From CAUZIR01 sp965250195 (GTDB lineage Bacteria > Chloroflexota > Dehalococcoidia > Lucifugimonadales > UBA2962): a stretch of 64,000 bases of DNA. Under the pieces are notes generated by a model. That model ran no database searches, was not told where the DNA came from, and saw nothing but the letters and a program-made list of their open reading frames with translations. The translations under genes and the position numbers were made by a program. The DNA is taken from the NCBI GenBank assembly GCA_965250195.1, contig OZ252295.1, positions 62,001 to 126,000 on the forward strand, written 5' to 3'. Below are positions 7,773 to 15,982 of this stretch, one piece after another. How positions within the stretch are numbered: the first letter of the stretch is position 1; each line of letters opens with the position of its first letter.

Positions 7773-9397
7773 TGGGAGTGAATGGCATCGTCTATCTGGT
7801 CGGCGCCGGTCCCGGTGATCCGGGGCTGCTGACGCTCAGGGGCAAGCGGCTACTCCAATCTGCCGAGGTGGTGGTGTTCGACCGGCTGGTGGACGAGCGG
7901 ACTCTGTCGCTGGCCAACCCGGCCGCAGAGATGATTGACGTGGGCAAGGTGCCCGGCGATCCGAAGAACCGCCAGGAGGACATTACGGCAATTCTCATCG
8001 CCAGGGCGAAGGCCGGCAAGAATGTGGTGCGCCTCAAGGGCGGCGACCCGTTCGTCTTCGGCCGGGGCGGCGAGGAGGCTCTCGCGTTGGTCGGCGAGGG
8101 TTTGCCCTTCGAATTAGTTCCGGGCCCCAGCTCGGCCGTTGTCGCTCCCGCCTACGCCGGGATTCCCGTGACCCACCGAGGCCTGGCATCCAGTGTCACG
8201 TTCGTCACCGGCAACGAAGACCCGGACAAGGCAGAGTCGACTATCGATTGGGACGCCATCGCTCGCACGGGCGGGACGATTGTGGTGCTGATGGGACGCG
8301 ACAACCTGCACCACATTGCCGCTCGCCTGATTGGTGGCGGCCGAGCGCCCGACACCCCCGCGGCACTGGTGCGATGGGGTTCGGAGCCCGTACAGCGCAC
8401 GCTCACCGGTACGTTGCAGGATATCGCCGCCCGCGCTGACGACGCCGAACTGCCCCCGCCGGTGGTGCTGGTGGTAGGAGACGTCGTCGGGCTAAGACCG
8501 AGCCTTAACTGGTTCGAGAAGCTGCCTCTTTTCGGCAAGCGAGTGCTGGTAACCCGTACTCGGCAACAAGCCGGGGCGCTGTCCGGTCGCCTCGCCGCAC
8601 TGGGTGCGCTGCCCCTAGAGGTTCCGACGATAGCGATTGAGGCGCTGCCAGTCGGGCCGCTGGACCGGGCCATCGAAGATTTCGGAAAGTACGCCTGGGT
8701 AGCGCTCACCAGCGCCAACGCCGTAGATATCTTCTTCGAGCGACTCCGGGCCGTCGGGCTGGACGCGCGCGCACTGGGCCCGGTCAGGGTTGCGGCGATA
8801 GGCCCCGCGACGGCCGCTGCACTAAAGCGCTATGGGGTGACCGCCGACGCGGTGCCCACCAGCTACGTTGCGGAGTCGCTGACGGAGGCGCTGGCGGGAC
8901 ACGATCTCGGCGGCAAACGGGTGCTGCTGCCCCGTTCAGCCGACGGCCGGGACGCCATCGTCTCCGGCCTCACGGCCCTCGGAGCCACGGTCGATGACGT
9001 GCATATTTATCGCGCCGTGACACCCAAGGACTCGGCCGGGCGAATCGAAAAGATTCTCGCCGACGGCGTCGACATAGCGACGTTTACCAGCTCTTCCACC
9101 GTCACCAACCTGATGGCGCTGGTCGGCGACCCGAAAGCGCTGCGCGGGGTGACCATCGCCTGCATCGGCCCGATCACGGCCGAGACGGCTGGAGAGCACG
9201 GCCTATCAGTTGATATAGTGGCCTCTGGGTACACCGTCGATGGGCTTGTGGACGCCCTTGTGGCCCACTACGTCGCCCACGTCGCCCCGACGACCCACCA
9301 GGCCCCACGAAGAAATAACGAGGAGATTGCGAGATGGCTGGATTCCCACACGTTAGATTGCGACGCCTCAGGGAGAGCGCCGCCATACGGCGGATGA
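7772..9397 (+). CDS. cobA-hemD: Uroporphyrinogen-III C-methyltransferase / uroporphyrinogen-III synthase fusion
   Basis: The 541-aa fusion combines a SUMT domain (about residues 5-245: YLVGAGPGDPGLLTLRG, VVRLKGGDPFVFGRGGEE, GIPVTHRG, LMGRDNLHHIA) and a HemD domain (about 255-500: GKRVLVTRTRQQAG, WVALTSANAVDIFF, TFTSSSTVTNL). HemD cyclises hydroxymethylbilane to uroporphyrinogen III and the SUMT half methylates it twice to precorrin-2, so the fusion steers flux to siroheme. The start is GTG, overlapping the hemC stop. The last ~39 residues are not HemD-like and 64 bases overlap hemB, which suggests loss of the original stop codon. Confidence 0.93.
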   Translation: MGVNGIVYLVGAGPGDPGLLTLRGKRLLQSAEVVVFDRLVDERTLSLANPAAEMIDVGKVPGDPKNRQEDITAILIARAKAGKNVVRLKGGDPFVFGRGGEEALALVGEGLPFELVPGPSSAVVAPAYAGIPVTHRGLASSVTFVTGNEDPDKAESTIDWDAIARTGGTIVVLMGRDNLHHIAARLIGGGRAPDTPAALVRWGSEPVQRTLTGTLQDIAARADDAELPPPVVLVVGDVVGLRPSLNWFEKLPLFGKRVLVTRTRQQAGALSGRLAALGALPLEVPTIAIEALPVGPLDRAIEDFGKYAWVALTSANAVDIFFERLRAVGLDARALGPVRVAAIGPATAAALKRYGVTADAVPTSYVAESLTEALAGHDLGGKRVLLPRSADGRDAIVSGLTALGATVDDVHIYRAVTPKDSAGRIEKILADGVDIATFTSSSTVTNLMALVGDPKALRGVTIACIGPITAETAGEHGLSVDIVASGYTVDGLVDALVAHYVAHVAPTTHQAPRRNNEEIARWLDSHTLDCDASGRAPPYGG

Positions 9398-10323
9398 CGA
9401 GGGAGACGACGATCTCCCCGGCCGACTTCATCTACCCGCTTTTCGTAACCCACGGCCGCAACGTTCGTAACGAGATCGGTTCGATGCCCGGCATCTCCCA
9501 GTTGTCACTGGACCACGTGATTACGGAGGTCAGCGAGGCGAACGAGCTGGGTATTCCGGCCGTCCTGCTGTTCGGCATTCCGGCCAAGAAGGACCCGCTC
9601 GGCAAGGAGGCCTATGACTCCGCCGGTATCGTGCAGGAGGCGATTCGGATTGTGAAACAGACGGCCCCGGATATGGCCGTGATAACCGACGTGTGCCTGT
9701 GCGAGTACACGGACCACGGCCACTGCGGCGTGGTTGACGGCAGCACCATAGACAACGACGCCTCGCTCAAGCTGCTGGCCAAGGCCGCCGTCTGCCAGGC
9801 CGACGCCGGGGCGGACATGGTCGCACCGTCGGCAATGATGGACGGACAGGTTGCAGCTATACGGGCGGCGCTGGACAAGGGGGGCCACCAGGGCACACCG
9901 ATTTTGGGCTATTCGGCCAAGTATGCGTCTTGTTTTTACGGCCCGTTCCGGGAGGCCGCCGAGTCCACGCCGCAGTTCGGGGATAGGCGCGGCTACCAGA
10001 TGGACGGCGCCAACGTGCGTCAGGCGATGCGCGAGATCGAGATGGACATCGACGAGGGCGCGGACATGGTGATGGTCAAGCCCGCCCTCGCCTACCTCGA
10101 CGTTCTCTCTCTCGCCAAAGAGCGATTCAACATGCCCATGGCCGCCTACAACGTCAGCGGCGAGTACAGCATGGTCAAGGCGGCCGCGGAGAACGAGTGG
10201 ATCGACGAGCGTCGGGTGGCGCTGGAGATTCTCACGTCGATCAAGCGGGCCGGCGCCGACATGATCATCACCTACCACGCCAAGGACGCGGCCCTCTGGC
10301 TGTCAGATTCTCCGCTCGACTAG
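9334..10323 (+). CDS. hemB: Delta-aminolevulinic acid dehydratase (porphobilinogen synthase)
   Basis: The 329-aa protein condenses two 5-aminolevulinates to porphobilinogen. The metal-site segment DVCLCEYTDHGHCG has the three cysteines of zinc-dependent enzymes rather than the Asp/Ala of magnesium types. Schiff-base lysines are seen in GYSAKYASCFYGPFR and MVKPALAYLD. ATG at 9334 follows GAGGAG by seven bases and lies inside the end of cobA-hemD, so the genes are translationally coupled. Two inverted RptA copies follow the stop. Confidence 0.95.
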   Translation: MAGFPHVRLRRLRESAAIRRMTRETTISPADFIYPLFVTHGRNVRNEIGSMPGISQLSLDHVITEVSEANELGIPAVLLFGIPAKKDPLGKEAYDSAGIVQEAIRIVKQTAPDMAVITDVCLCEYTDHGHCGVVDGSTIDNDASLKLLAKAAVCQADAGADMVAPSAMMDGQVAAIRAALDKGGHQGTPILGYSAKYASCFYGPFREAAESTPQFGDRRGYQMDGANVRQAMREIEMDIDEGADMVMVKPALAYLDVLSLAKERFNMPMAAYNVSGEYSMVKAAAENEWIDERRVALEILTSIKRAGADMIITYHAKDAALWLSDSPLD

Positions 10324-10363
10324 GTCTCGCTCGTCAGGGCTTCTTCGGGCAAGCGCTCATCGC
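10324..10363 (-). repeat. RptA dispersed repeat, copy 2a
   Basis: On the minus strand this reads AGCGATGAGCGC, then GAAGAAGCCCTGACGAGCGAG, matching the family core. It starts directly at the hemB stop codon. A second copy in the same orientation follows 17 bases later. Confidence 0.7.
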
Positions 10364-10379
10364 TCTCCGCGCTGGTACG

Positions 10380-10430
10380 CGCTCGTAAGGGCGTCTTCGG
10401 CTTATCGCCTCATCGCTTTGGCAATCTACC
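10380..10430 (-). repeat. RptA dispersed repeat, copy 2b, overlapping the sodX 3' end
   Basis: The minus strand reads GATTGCCAAAGCGATGAGGC followed by a divergent CGAAGACGCCC segment. The bases CCAAAGCGATGA encode the last residues Pro-Lys-Arg and the TGA stop of the sodX frame, so the repeat supplies the end of that gene. Confidence 0.7.
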
Positions 10431-10901
10431 GAGGTCTCTAACCGGCCAATAGTGGAGCCAGGCCTTGCCTTCGAGTCGCCGGGTGGCGACTGGCCCGTAG
10501 CTGCGGCTGTCGGTGCTAACCATGCGATTGTCGCCCAGCACGAACACTTCTGCCTCCGACAAGGTCCAGTGGCCCTCTTCCAGTCGCCTGGTTCTTGGTC
10601 TGTCGGCGAGATACGGTTCGAAAAGTTCGGCACCGTCTATCGACACCCGGCCCTGTTTTACAGCCACCTCTTCCCCCGGCAGGCCGACCACGCGCTTGAG
10701 TTGCCGGGCCGGGCCGCCAGCCGTCCCCTTCACCACGACCACATCTCCCCTGTTGGGCTCTGACAGCAAGTAAGCCGGGCGGTCGATTGCGAGGCGACTC
10801 CCCGCTCGCAGCGTCGGCGACATGGAGTCCCCGCGCACAATTACGTGCCCGCTAAAAAGGCGCCCAATAACGGAGAGGATTGGTCGAGCGATCATCTTCA
10901 T
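10410..10901 (-). CDS. sodX: Nickel-SOD maturation protease, S26 signal-peptidase-like (SodX type)
   Basis: From the ATG at 10899-10901 the protein is 163 aa. A hydrophobic N-terminal stretch is followed by VRGDSMSPTLRAGS (catalytic Ser of family S26), RGDVVVV, and QLKRVVGLPGE carrying the general-base Lys, then VLGDNRMVSTDSRSYG. In known SodN/SodX pairs the protease removes the SodN leader so that the new N-terminal His can bind nickel. It is divergent from sodN with about 180 bases between, supporting the assignment. The frame is open further upstream, but that part has no signal-peptidase similarity. No strong ribosome-binding site is visible. Confidence 0.82.
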   Translation of the reverse strand: MKMIARPILSVIGRLFSGHVIVRGDSMSPTLRAGSRLAIDRPAYLLSEPNRGDVVVVKGTAGGPARQLKRVVGLPGEEVAVKQGRVSIDGAELFEPYLADRPRTRRLEEGHWTLSEAEVFVLGDNRMVSTDSRSYGPVATRRLEGKAWLHYWPVRDLGRLPKR

Positions 10902-11079
10902 GGGAGAGGGGCCGATTGCTACCGGCGACCAACCAGAGACTACCAGTCCCGAGCGGGCAGCGACGCGCTCGGCGGACGGCCTTGATGGGAGACAAATGAC
11001 CCTGTTAACGTTGTTCCCTCTGGCCTTAATCGGGTACCCGTCACACACACTCAGCCCAATGTCCCTAGGAGGACCCCCA

Positions 11080-11547
11080 ATGAACTTCGTCACCCTTATC
11101 AAGCGCCTCTCGCCTGTCGCCGAAGTGCACGCCCACTGCGACATCCCCTGTGGCATCTATGACCCCATCGCCGCCAAGATCGCCGCCCAGACTGTGCAGA
11201 AGATGGTTCTGCGTATTGAGGCGATGGAGCCGGACTCGATGGACGCCGCTTCCGGTAACTCCTTTACCCGCTACATCGCGGTGAAAGAGGAGCACGCCCA
11301 GATCGTAAAAGACGAGATCGGCATGCTTTGGTCGGACTACTTCAAGCCCGAGCACATCGAGAAGTACCCCGACCTGCACGAGACGGTGTGGAACACGCTG
11401 AAGCTGGCGGGCCGCTGCAAGCAGAACGTCGACATGGACGCATCCAAGCAGTTGGTAGCCGCCGTCGATGCGGTATCGACCATCTTCTGGGCGACAAAGG
11501 GGGTCGAGTACTCCGACCCCAACGCCGCCGTCCGCTTCGGCGCTTAG
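11080..11547 (+). CDS. sodN: Nickel superoxide dismutase precursor
   Basis: The 155-aa precursor has an 18-residue leader ending VAEVHA, followed by the nickel hook HCDIPCGIYDP. After cleavage His1, Cys2 and Cys6 bind nickel, and Tyr9 is the conserved active-site tyrosine. The rest matches the four-helix NiSOD fold (KEEHAQIVKDEIGMLWSDYF, DLHETVWNTLKLAGRCKQ). It converts superoxide to oxygen and peroxide. ATG 11080 is preceded by TAGGAGGA, which fixes this start over longer frames. The gene is divergent from the probable maturation protease. Confidence 0.95.
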   Translation: MNFVTLIKRLSPVAEVHAHCDIPCGIYDPIAAKIAAQTVQKMVLRIEAMEPDSMDAASGNSFTRYIAVKEEHAQIVKDEIGMLWSDYFKPEHIEKYPDLHETVWNTLKLAGRCKQNVDMDASKQLVAAVDAVSTIFWATKGVEYSDPNAAVRFGA

Positions 11548-11626
11548 GGCGCTCTCCGCGAGGCAAAGCCTCGCTCGTCAGGGCTTCTTCGCGCGAGCGC
11601 TCATCGCTTTCGCAATTGGTGGCACC
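11547..11626 (-). repeat. RptA dispersed repeat, copy 3
   Basis: The minus strand reads AATTGCGAAAGCGATGAGCG, then GCGCGAAGAAGCCCTGACGA, then a GCGAGGC/GCCTCGC hairpin and GGAGAGC. This is one of the most complete copies, nearly identical to copy 5. It sits between the convergent sodN and MFS genes. Confidence 0.78.
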
Positions 11627-11640
11627 GCGATCCGCTCCGG

Positions 11641-13047
11641 CTAACGCCGCCGTCGCGTGACGGCGATGGCGACGATGCTAACCGCTATACCAAGCGCTGC
11701 CAGGGCGACGCCCGCCAGTAACGCGTCGGAAAAGCCGAAGGCGATGGCCCGGTCTACGGCGTCGCCCGCAGCCAGATACGCTCGCTCCCGCACGGCGAAT
11801 ATCGCCCCGGCGATCGCCACTCCCACGGCGAACGAAAGTTGCCGACCGGACGCTATGGACGCCGACGCCGTGCCGTAACGGTCCCGCGGCACGGACCCCA
11901 TTATGGTCGCGGTGTTCGGCGGCTCATAAAGGCCGGAGCCGACGCCCGCCAACAGCAGAGCGCCCAGTATGGCGCCCTCAGACCCCGATCCCCCAGCCAG
12001 GGCGGCGAGCCAGGCGAGCGAGCCCACCATCGCCGCCAGCCCGACGCCGGACAGCACCCACGCCCCGAAGCGATCGGTCAGCGCACCGCTCAGCGGCGCC
12101 AAAAAGACCCGCATGAGGGTGTAAAGCATGATGAACAGCCCCATCTTGGTCGCCGAGAATCCCAGCGCCTCGACGAAGAAGAAGGGCGCGAGCAGCAATA
12201 TCGCCCCTAGCGAGGTGTAGTGGAAGACCAAAATTCCCAGGCCAAAACTGTAGGCTGGTCGCCGAAATAACGCGAAGTCGAGTATCGGGCGCACCGACCG
12301 GCGCTGGGACGCCACCAGCACCGGCACGGCGACTACGAATAACGCGGCCATGGCCAGCACCAGTGGCGAGCCGAAGCCGTCCTCGGCACCCCGGTTCACC
12401 ACCAGCAAGAACGAGGCGAGCACGGCGAACAGCGCCACCGCCCCCAGTCGGTCCACGGTGAAGTCCTTGCTGCCCTGCCTATCCTGTCCGGCGAGCACCC
12501 ACCACGATAGCCCGGCGGCGACCAGGGACAACGGAATCCTGGTGTAGAAAAGGGCCTGCCAGCCGAGCACGTCGAGCAGCCAGCCCCCAATTAACGGGCC
12601 CAGCGACAGGCCGAGTCCGACCACCGCCCCTGCGATGCCGATTGCCTTGGCCCGCTCCCTGACGTCGAACCGGTCGAGGATGATGGCGTTGACCCCGGCC
12701 AGGATCATGGCCGATCCGAAGCCCATAAAGACCCGGGTGGCGATTAGCTGCCAAAGTTCGGTGGTGATGGCCGATAGCCCCAGTGCCAGCGAGCACAGGA
12801 CGAAACCCAGGGTGTAGGACATCCTTCGCCCGCCCACGTCGCCCAGCCAACCAACGGTCATGACCAGCCCGACCCCGGTGACCCAGAAGGCGACTGAGAC
12901 CCACAGTACCGTGGAGGTGGACGTATTGAATGCGTCCGCCAGCGCCGGGTAGGAGACCCCCATGACGCCGCTGTCCAGCGTCAGGACGAGGTTGCCCAGC
13001 GCCGCGACGAGCAACACCAGCCACTTGTTGCGTTGGGTGCCCGTCAC
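11641..13047 (-). CDS. MFS transporter, DHA2 (14-helix) drug-exporter type
   Basis: The 468-aa polytopic protein has about fourteen hydrophobic segments. The N-terminal half shows LVLTLDSGVMGVSYPALADAF (DHA2 motif D-like), GWLGDVGGRR (motif A) and RVFMGFGSAMILAGVNAII (motif C region). It probably exports small hydrophobic compounds by proton antiport; the substrate is unknown. The start is GTG at 13045-13047, 43 bases downstream of the cupin gene, so it may be co-transcribed with cupin and panE. Confidence 0.85.
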   Translation of the reverse strand: MTGTQRNKWLVLLVAALGNLVLTLDSGVMGVSYPALADAFNTSTSTVLWVSVAFWVTGVGLVMTVGWLGDVGGRRMSYTLGFVLCSLALGLSAITTELWQLIATRVFMGFGSAMILAGVNAIILDRFDVRERAKAIGIAGAVVGLGLSLGPLIGGWLLDVLGWQALFYTRIPLSLVAAGLSWWVLAGQDRQGSKDFTVDRLGAVALFAVLASFLLVVNRGAEDGFGSPLVLAMAALFVVAVPVLVASQRRSVRPILDFALFRRPAYSFGLGILVFHYTSLGAILLLAPFFFVEALGFSATKMGLFIMLYTLMRVFLAPLSGALTDRFGAWVLSGVGLAAMVGSLAWLAALAGGSGSEGAILGALLLAGVGSGLYEPPNTATIMGSVPRDRYGTASASIASGRQLSFAVGVAIAGAIFAVRERAYLAAGDAVDRAIAFGFSDALLAGVALAALGIAVSIVAIAVTRRRR

Positions 13048-13090
13048 TCCGGACTCAGGCTCTTCTGGAGGCTTAGGCCCTTCTGGCCGC

Positions 13091-13450
13091 TCAGTCCTGA
13101 CCGGCGAAATAGTCCAGGACCAGCTTTTTGTACTCTTCCCTCGGTGGGCTGAAAAGATCCATGGCGAGGGACCAGCCGTCCAGGCCCTGGACTGAGTGCT
13201 CGACGCCGCCGGGGATCACCCAGCCCTGGCCCGGCCCCAGCCTCTTGGTCTCGCCGCCGATGGTGAAGTCGAACTCGCCGTGGAGCACCATCCCTGCCTG
13301 TTCGTTGGAGTGCGAGTGAACCGGCACGATGGCGAAGGGGGCCATCTCGATCATGGAGATCATGATCTTGTCCCCCCACACGAGTTTTACCGTTACGCCG
13401 GGCGCCAACTCTTTGCGACCGATCTCTTTGAGGTCATAAAAATACGACAT
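13091..13450 (-). CDS. Small cupin-domain protein
   Basis: The 119-aa protein is a single cupin: motif 1 resembles PVHSHSNEQAGMVLHGEFDF (two His and a Glu as metal ligands) and motif 2 is PGGVEHSVQGLDG. Such single-domain cupins bind a divalent metal and may act as isomerases, dioxygenases or sensors; the substrate cannot be read from sequence. Its ribosome-binding site GGAG overlaps the panE stop region, so it is coupled to panE. Confidence 0.8.
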   Translation of the reverse strand: MSYFYDLKEIGRKELAPGVTVKLVWGDKIMISMIEMAPFAIVPVHSHSNEQAGMVLHGEFDFTIGGETKRLGPGQGWVIPGGVEHSVQGLDGWSLAMDLFSPPREEYKKLVLDYFAGQD

Positions 13451-13461
13451 GCCAAAAACTC

Positions 13462-14430
13462 CTAACTGGGCAGGAAAGGCTGGGCCTTTCCGCCGTCGCG
13501 GCGGGCCTGGCGGGCACGCCTGTCGTACGGGGTGAGGGCGGCGACGATGAAGTCGTTGACCGGAGTGGCCACGCCCACTTCCCGGCCGATGCGGGAGACG
13601 GCCCCGTTAAGTACTCCAACTTCGAGGGGGTTCCCTCTCGTGAGGTCGAGGAACATGGAGGAGAACAGCACGTCACTGTGCTCCATTAAGTAGGCCAGGT
13701 GCTCCCCCTCTACGTCGTCGGAGACTCCGATGCCCCTGGCGCGGGCGACGGTCGCGGCCTCGTTCATCACCTTTTTCGCCAGCTCGAGGGTCTCGGGGGT
13801 GGCGAGCACGGCGGCCATGGGTTCCCGCGACAGGCACATCATGCCGCTCAAGGCGCAGATGAAGATCAATTTCGTCCACAGTCCCGAGAGCACGTCGCCG
13901 GTCAGGTCGGTCTGGATGCCGGAGCCTCGCAGCGTCGCGTCCACCGCTACTGCTCGCGTAGTCGTCTGGCCCGACTCCTCGCCGAAGACGATGCGACAGA
14001 GCCCGCCATCCTCCCGTATGGCACCGGGACCGGTGCGGGACGCCTCGACGTACGCCGCGCCGAGCAACACGACGCCGGAGCCGAACGCCGTCGCCAGGAC
14101 GTCGCCGGAGCCGATACCGTTCTGCAGCGTGAGGACGGTGGTGTCCTTGTAGACGGCCGGGCGAATGAGGCCGATGGCCTCCTCGTTTGAGTAGCCTTTG
14201 ACGCAAAACAGGATCAGGTCGGCCTTAAACGAGCCGTCGGGCTTATCGGTTACCAGCGGATCTTCGACGGTGAAATCCCCGGCCGTGACACTGGAAACGA
14301 CCAGCCCGCGCTCCCTCATCGCATCAGCATGCGCGCCCCTGGCGACGAACAGAACGTCGTTGCCGCCCTTTGCCAGCAGGCCGCCAAAGTAGCCGCCGAC
14401 GGCCCCGGAGCCCATTACAAGCACGTTCAT
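13462..14430 (-). CDS. panE: 2-dehydropantoate 2-reductase family protein (PanE/ApbA)
   Basis: The 322-aa protein has N-terminal MGSGAVGGYFGGLLAKGG (NADPH-binding GxGxxG), VKGYSNEEAIGLIRP and TLQNGIG (the family K/N catalytic region), and a helical C-terminal ketopantoate reductase domain with LTRGNPLEVGVLNG. The reaction would be ketopantoate to pantoate in pantothenate synthesis, although many ApbA homologues act on other 2-keto acids. No other pantothenate gene is nearby, so the substrate is uncertain. It is followed closely by the cupin gene. Confidence 0.82.
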   Translation of the reverse strand: MNVLVMGSGAVGGYFGGLLAKGGNDVLFVARGAHADAMRERGLVVSSVTAGDFTVEDPLVTDKPDGSFKADLILFCVKGYSNEEAIGLIRPAVYKDTTVLTLQNGIGSGDVLATAFGSGVVLLGAAYVEASRTGPGAIREDGGLCRIVFGEESGQTTTRAVAVDATLRGSGIQTDLTGDVLSGLWTKLIFICALSGMMCLSREPMAAVLATPETLELAKKVMNEAATVARARGIGVSDDVEGEHLAYLMEHSDVLFSSMFLDLTRGNPLEVGVLNGAVSRIGREVGVATPVNDFIVAALTPYDRRARQARRDGGKAQPFLPS

Positions 14431-14498
14431 TCATTCGCCTCCGTAACGGCCAGCATTATAAGCGGGTGCAATGCAGGTCACGAAGTCACCGCGAACGG

Positions 14499-14562
14499 TC
14501 GATTGCCAAAGCGATGAGGCCATGAGCCGAAGAAGCCCTGACAAGCGAGGCGGGGAGCAGGC
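14499..14562 (+). repeat. RptA dispersed repeat, copy 4
   Basis: Reads GATTGCCAAAGCGATGAGGC, then GCCGAAGAAGCCCTGACAAG and GCGAGGCGGGGAGCAG. It occupies the gap between the panE start and the radC 3' end, and abuts the radC stop. Confidence 0.75.
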
Positions 14563-15257
14563 TAAAACCCGAGGCCGCGCTCTTTCATGGAGGCGTAGGA
14601 GTTGCCGCCGATGACGATGTGGTCGAGTAGCTCTATGTCTAGCAGGGCGGCTCCCTCCTGTATCTGGGTGGTGACCGCTGCGTCCTCCGGGCTCGGCGTG
14701 GGGTCGCCCGACGGGTGGTTGTGTACGACGACGATGGCGGGGGAGTTCTCCCTAGTGGCGGGCCTGACGATCTCCGAGACGCGCACTATTGAGGCGTTGA
14801 CGTTGCCGACGTAGACCTGGCGCACGGCCTTGACCTCGTTTTTGGTGCTCAGACAGATCACTCGCAAATGCTCCTGGTCGAGCGTCGACATCTCGGCGCC
14901 AAGCAGGTTCATCACGTCCAGCGGAGTGGCGATCACGGGCCGATCTTACTGATGCAGCGAGACGAGCCGCCGTCCCAACTCCAGCGCCGCGAGCACTTGC
15001 GAAGCCTTCGCTTCGGAGATGCCGTCTACCTGGCACAGCTCGGCGAACGACACTTTCGATAGCCCTGCCAGTCCCCCGAATCGCGCCACCAGGCTGGCGG
15101 ACATGTTCAGCACGCTCTCGCCCTGGCGCCCGGTGCGCAGCAGGATGGCCACCAGCTCGGAACTGCTCAGCGCGCCGGGGCCGAGTTCGCGCAGCCGCTC
15201 CCTGGGTCGTTCCCCGTGCGGGAGGTCCCGGATAAGCGCGGTGTATCGCGGTTTCAT
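14562..15257 (-). pseudogene. radC: radC (JAB-domain DNA-repair-type protein) split by one in-frame TAA
   Basis: The first part (15257-14946, 103 aa) is the RadC N-terminal helix-hairpin-helix region with RDLPHGERPRERLRELGP and GISEAKASQVLAALELGRR. Translation stops at TAA (14946-14948). The same frame continues at once with DRPVIATPLDVMNLL and the complete JAB/MPN domain, including VVVHNHPSGDPTPSPED (H-x-H-x7-S-x2-D metal ligands). There is no frameshift: one sense codon became TAA. A GTG at 14934-14936 could restart translation of the JAB domain alone. It could be a recent pseudogene, a sequence error or two working parts. Confidence 0.8.
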
Positions 15258-15294
15258 CTGCTCGGCTATTTGTCCCCTCCCCGTGGTCCGGAGA

Positions 15295-15855
15295 TCATAG
15301 CTCGCCCCTGCGTAGCTCTTCGATTAGCGGCTCGTAAGCCGCCCGGATGGGGTCGTCTTCGCCCCGGCCGGGAGCGACGACCGACCGATAGTAATCCTGA
15401 ACGATCTGGCCCTGCTGCTCCCTGTTGAAACTTGAGTACGAGGGGCGCGGGGCCGCGGCGAGCGCCTCCCAACCACCGTATCCGTAACCCTCGGCCCGCT
15501 GAGCCCGCAGCGCCTGCCAGATGTAGACGCTACCGACGAGCTGGTACTGGAAGACGTGGACCAGTTCGTGAGTGAGTATGTCGAGGTTCTCTCGCGAGGA
15601 CCGGCTCCTTCTCGGCAGATTGACCGTGCGAAAGAGGACGAATGCACGACCCTTGTTGAGGGAGAAAAAGAGCGGCAGCAGGCCCCCGTGCGCCACCCGA
15701 ACCGACCCGTAGTCGACCGTGTCCGCCCCGAACACCTGGGATGCCTCTGCGATTTCCGAGGCGGTCAGCCGTCCGGGCCAGGTCGTCAACCGCCAGCAGG
15801 CCTCGATGAGCCAGGGCAGTCGGATGAAGTCCAGAGTTCGAAATAGCCACGCCAT
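15295..15855 (-). CDS. HELVH-motif metalloprotease-like protein (similar to 'vgr related protein')
   Basis: The 186-aa protein has LTASEIAEASQVFGADTVDYGSVRV-type N-terminal organisation (only part quoted), then DILTHELVHVFQYQ, a gluzincin-like HExxHxxQ motif, and a C-terminal FNREQQGQIVQDYY helix. The layout matches small DUF4157-like proteins sometimes annotated as vgr-related; no enzymatic activity is established for them. The start is placed at ATG 15853-15855 because a good promoter lies just upstream. RadC begins 38 bases downstream of its stop. Confidence 0.6.
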   Translation of the reverse strand: MAWLFRTLDFIRLPWLIEACWRLTTWPGRLTASEIAEASQVFGADTVDYGSVRVAHGGLLPLFFSLNKGRAFVLFRTVNLPRRSRSSRENLDILTHELVHVFQYQLVGSVYIWQALRAQRAEGYGYGGWEALAAAPRPSYSSFNREQQGQIVQDYYRSVVAPGRGEDDPIRAAYEPLIEELRRGEL

Positions 15856-15874
15856 GTTGCTGAGCCGCGCCGCC

Positions 15875-15903
15875 ATTATAGGTGGGTGACTCGATGCCAC
15901 CAA
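15875..15903 (-). promoter_or_regulatory. Sigma-70-type promoter for the HELVH protein and radC
   Basis: On the minus strand TTGGTG (15898-15903) and TATAAT (15875-15880) are spaced by 17 bases. The expected start point leaves only a very short leader before ATG 15855. Confidence 0.6.
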
Positions 15904-15922
15904 CAGACGGACGCTGTGACGC

Positions 15923-15950
15923 TTGACACCCATTTGGCCGACAATACAAT
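15923..15950 (+). promoter_or_regulatory. Sigma-70-type promoter for the M20 peptidase/larA-like operon
   Basis: TTGACA (15923-15928) and TACAAT (15945-15950) are spaced by 16 bases, 33 bases before ATG 15983. It is back-to-back with the minus-strand promoter at 15875-15903. Confidence 0.6.
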
Positions 15951-15982
15951 TACCCCGCTCATGCTCCGGCAAAGGAAGACTC

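Noticed and set aside
10902..11156. Extended N-terminus for SodX
   Set aside because: The upstream frame overlaps the sodN leader and coding start on the opposite strand and has no signal-peptidase similarity.
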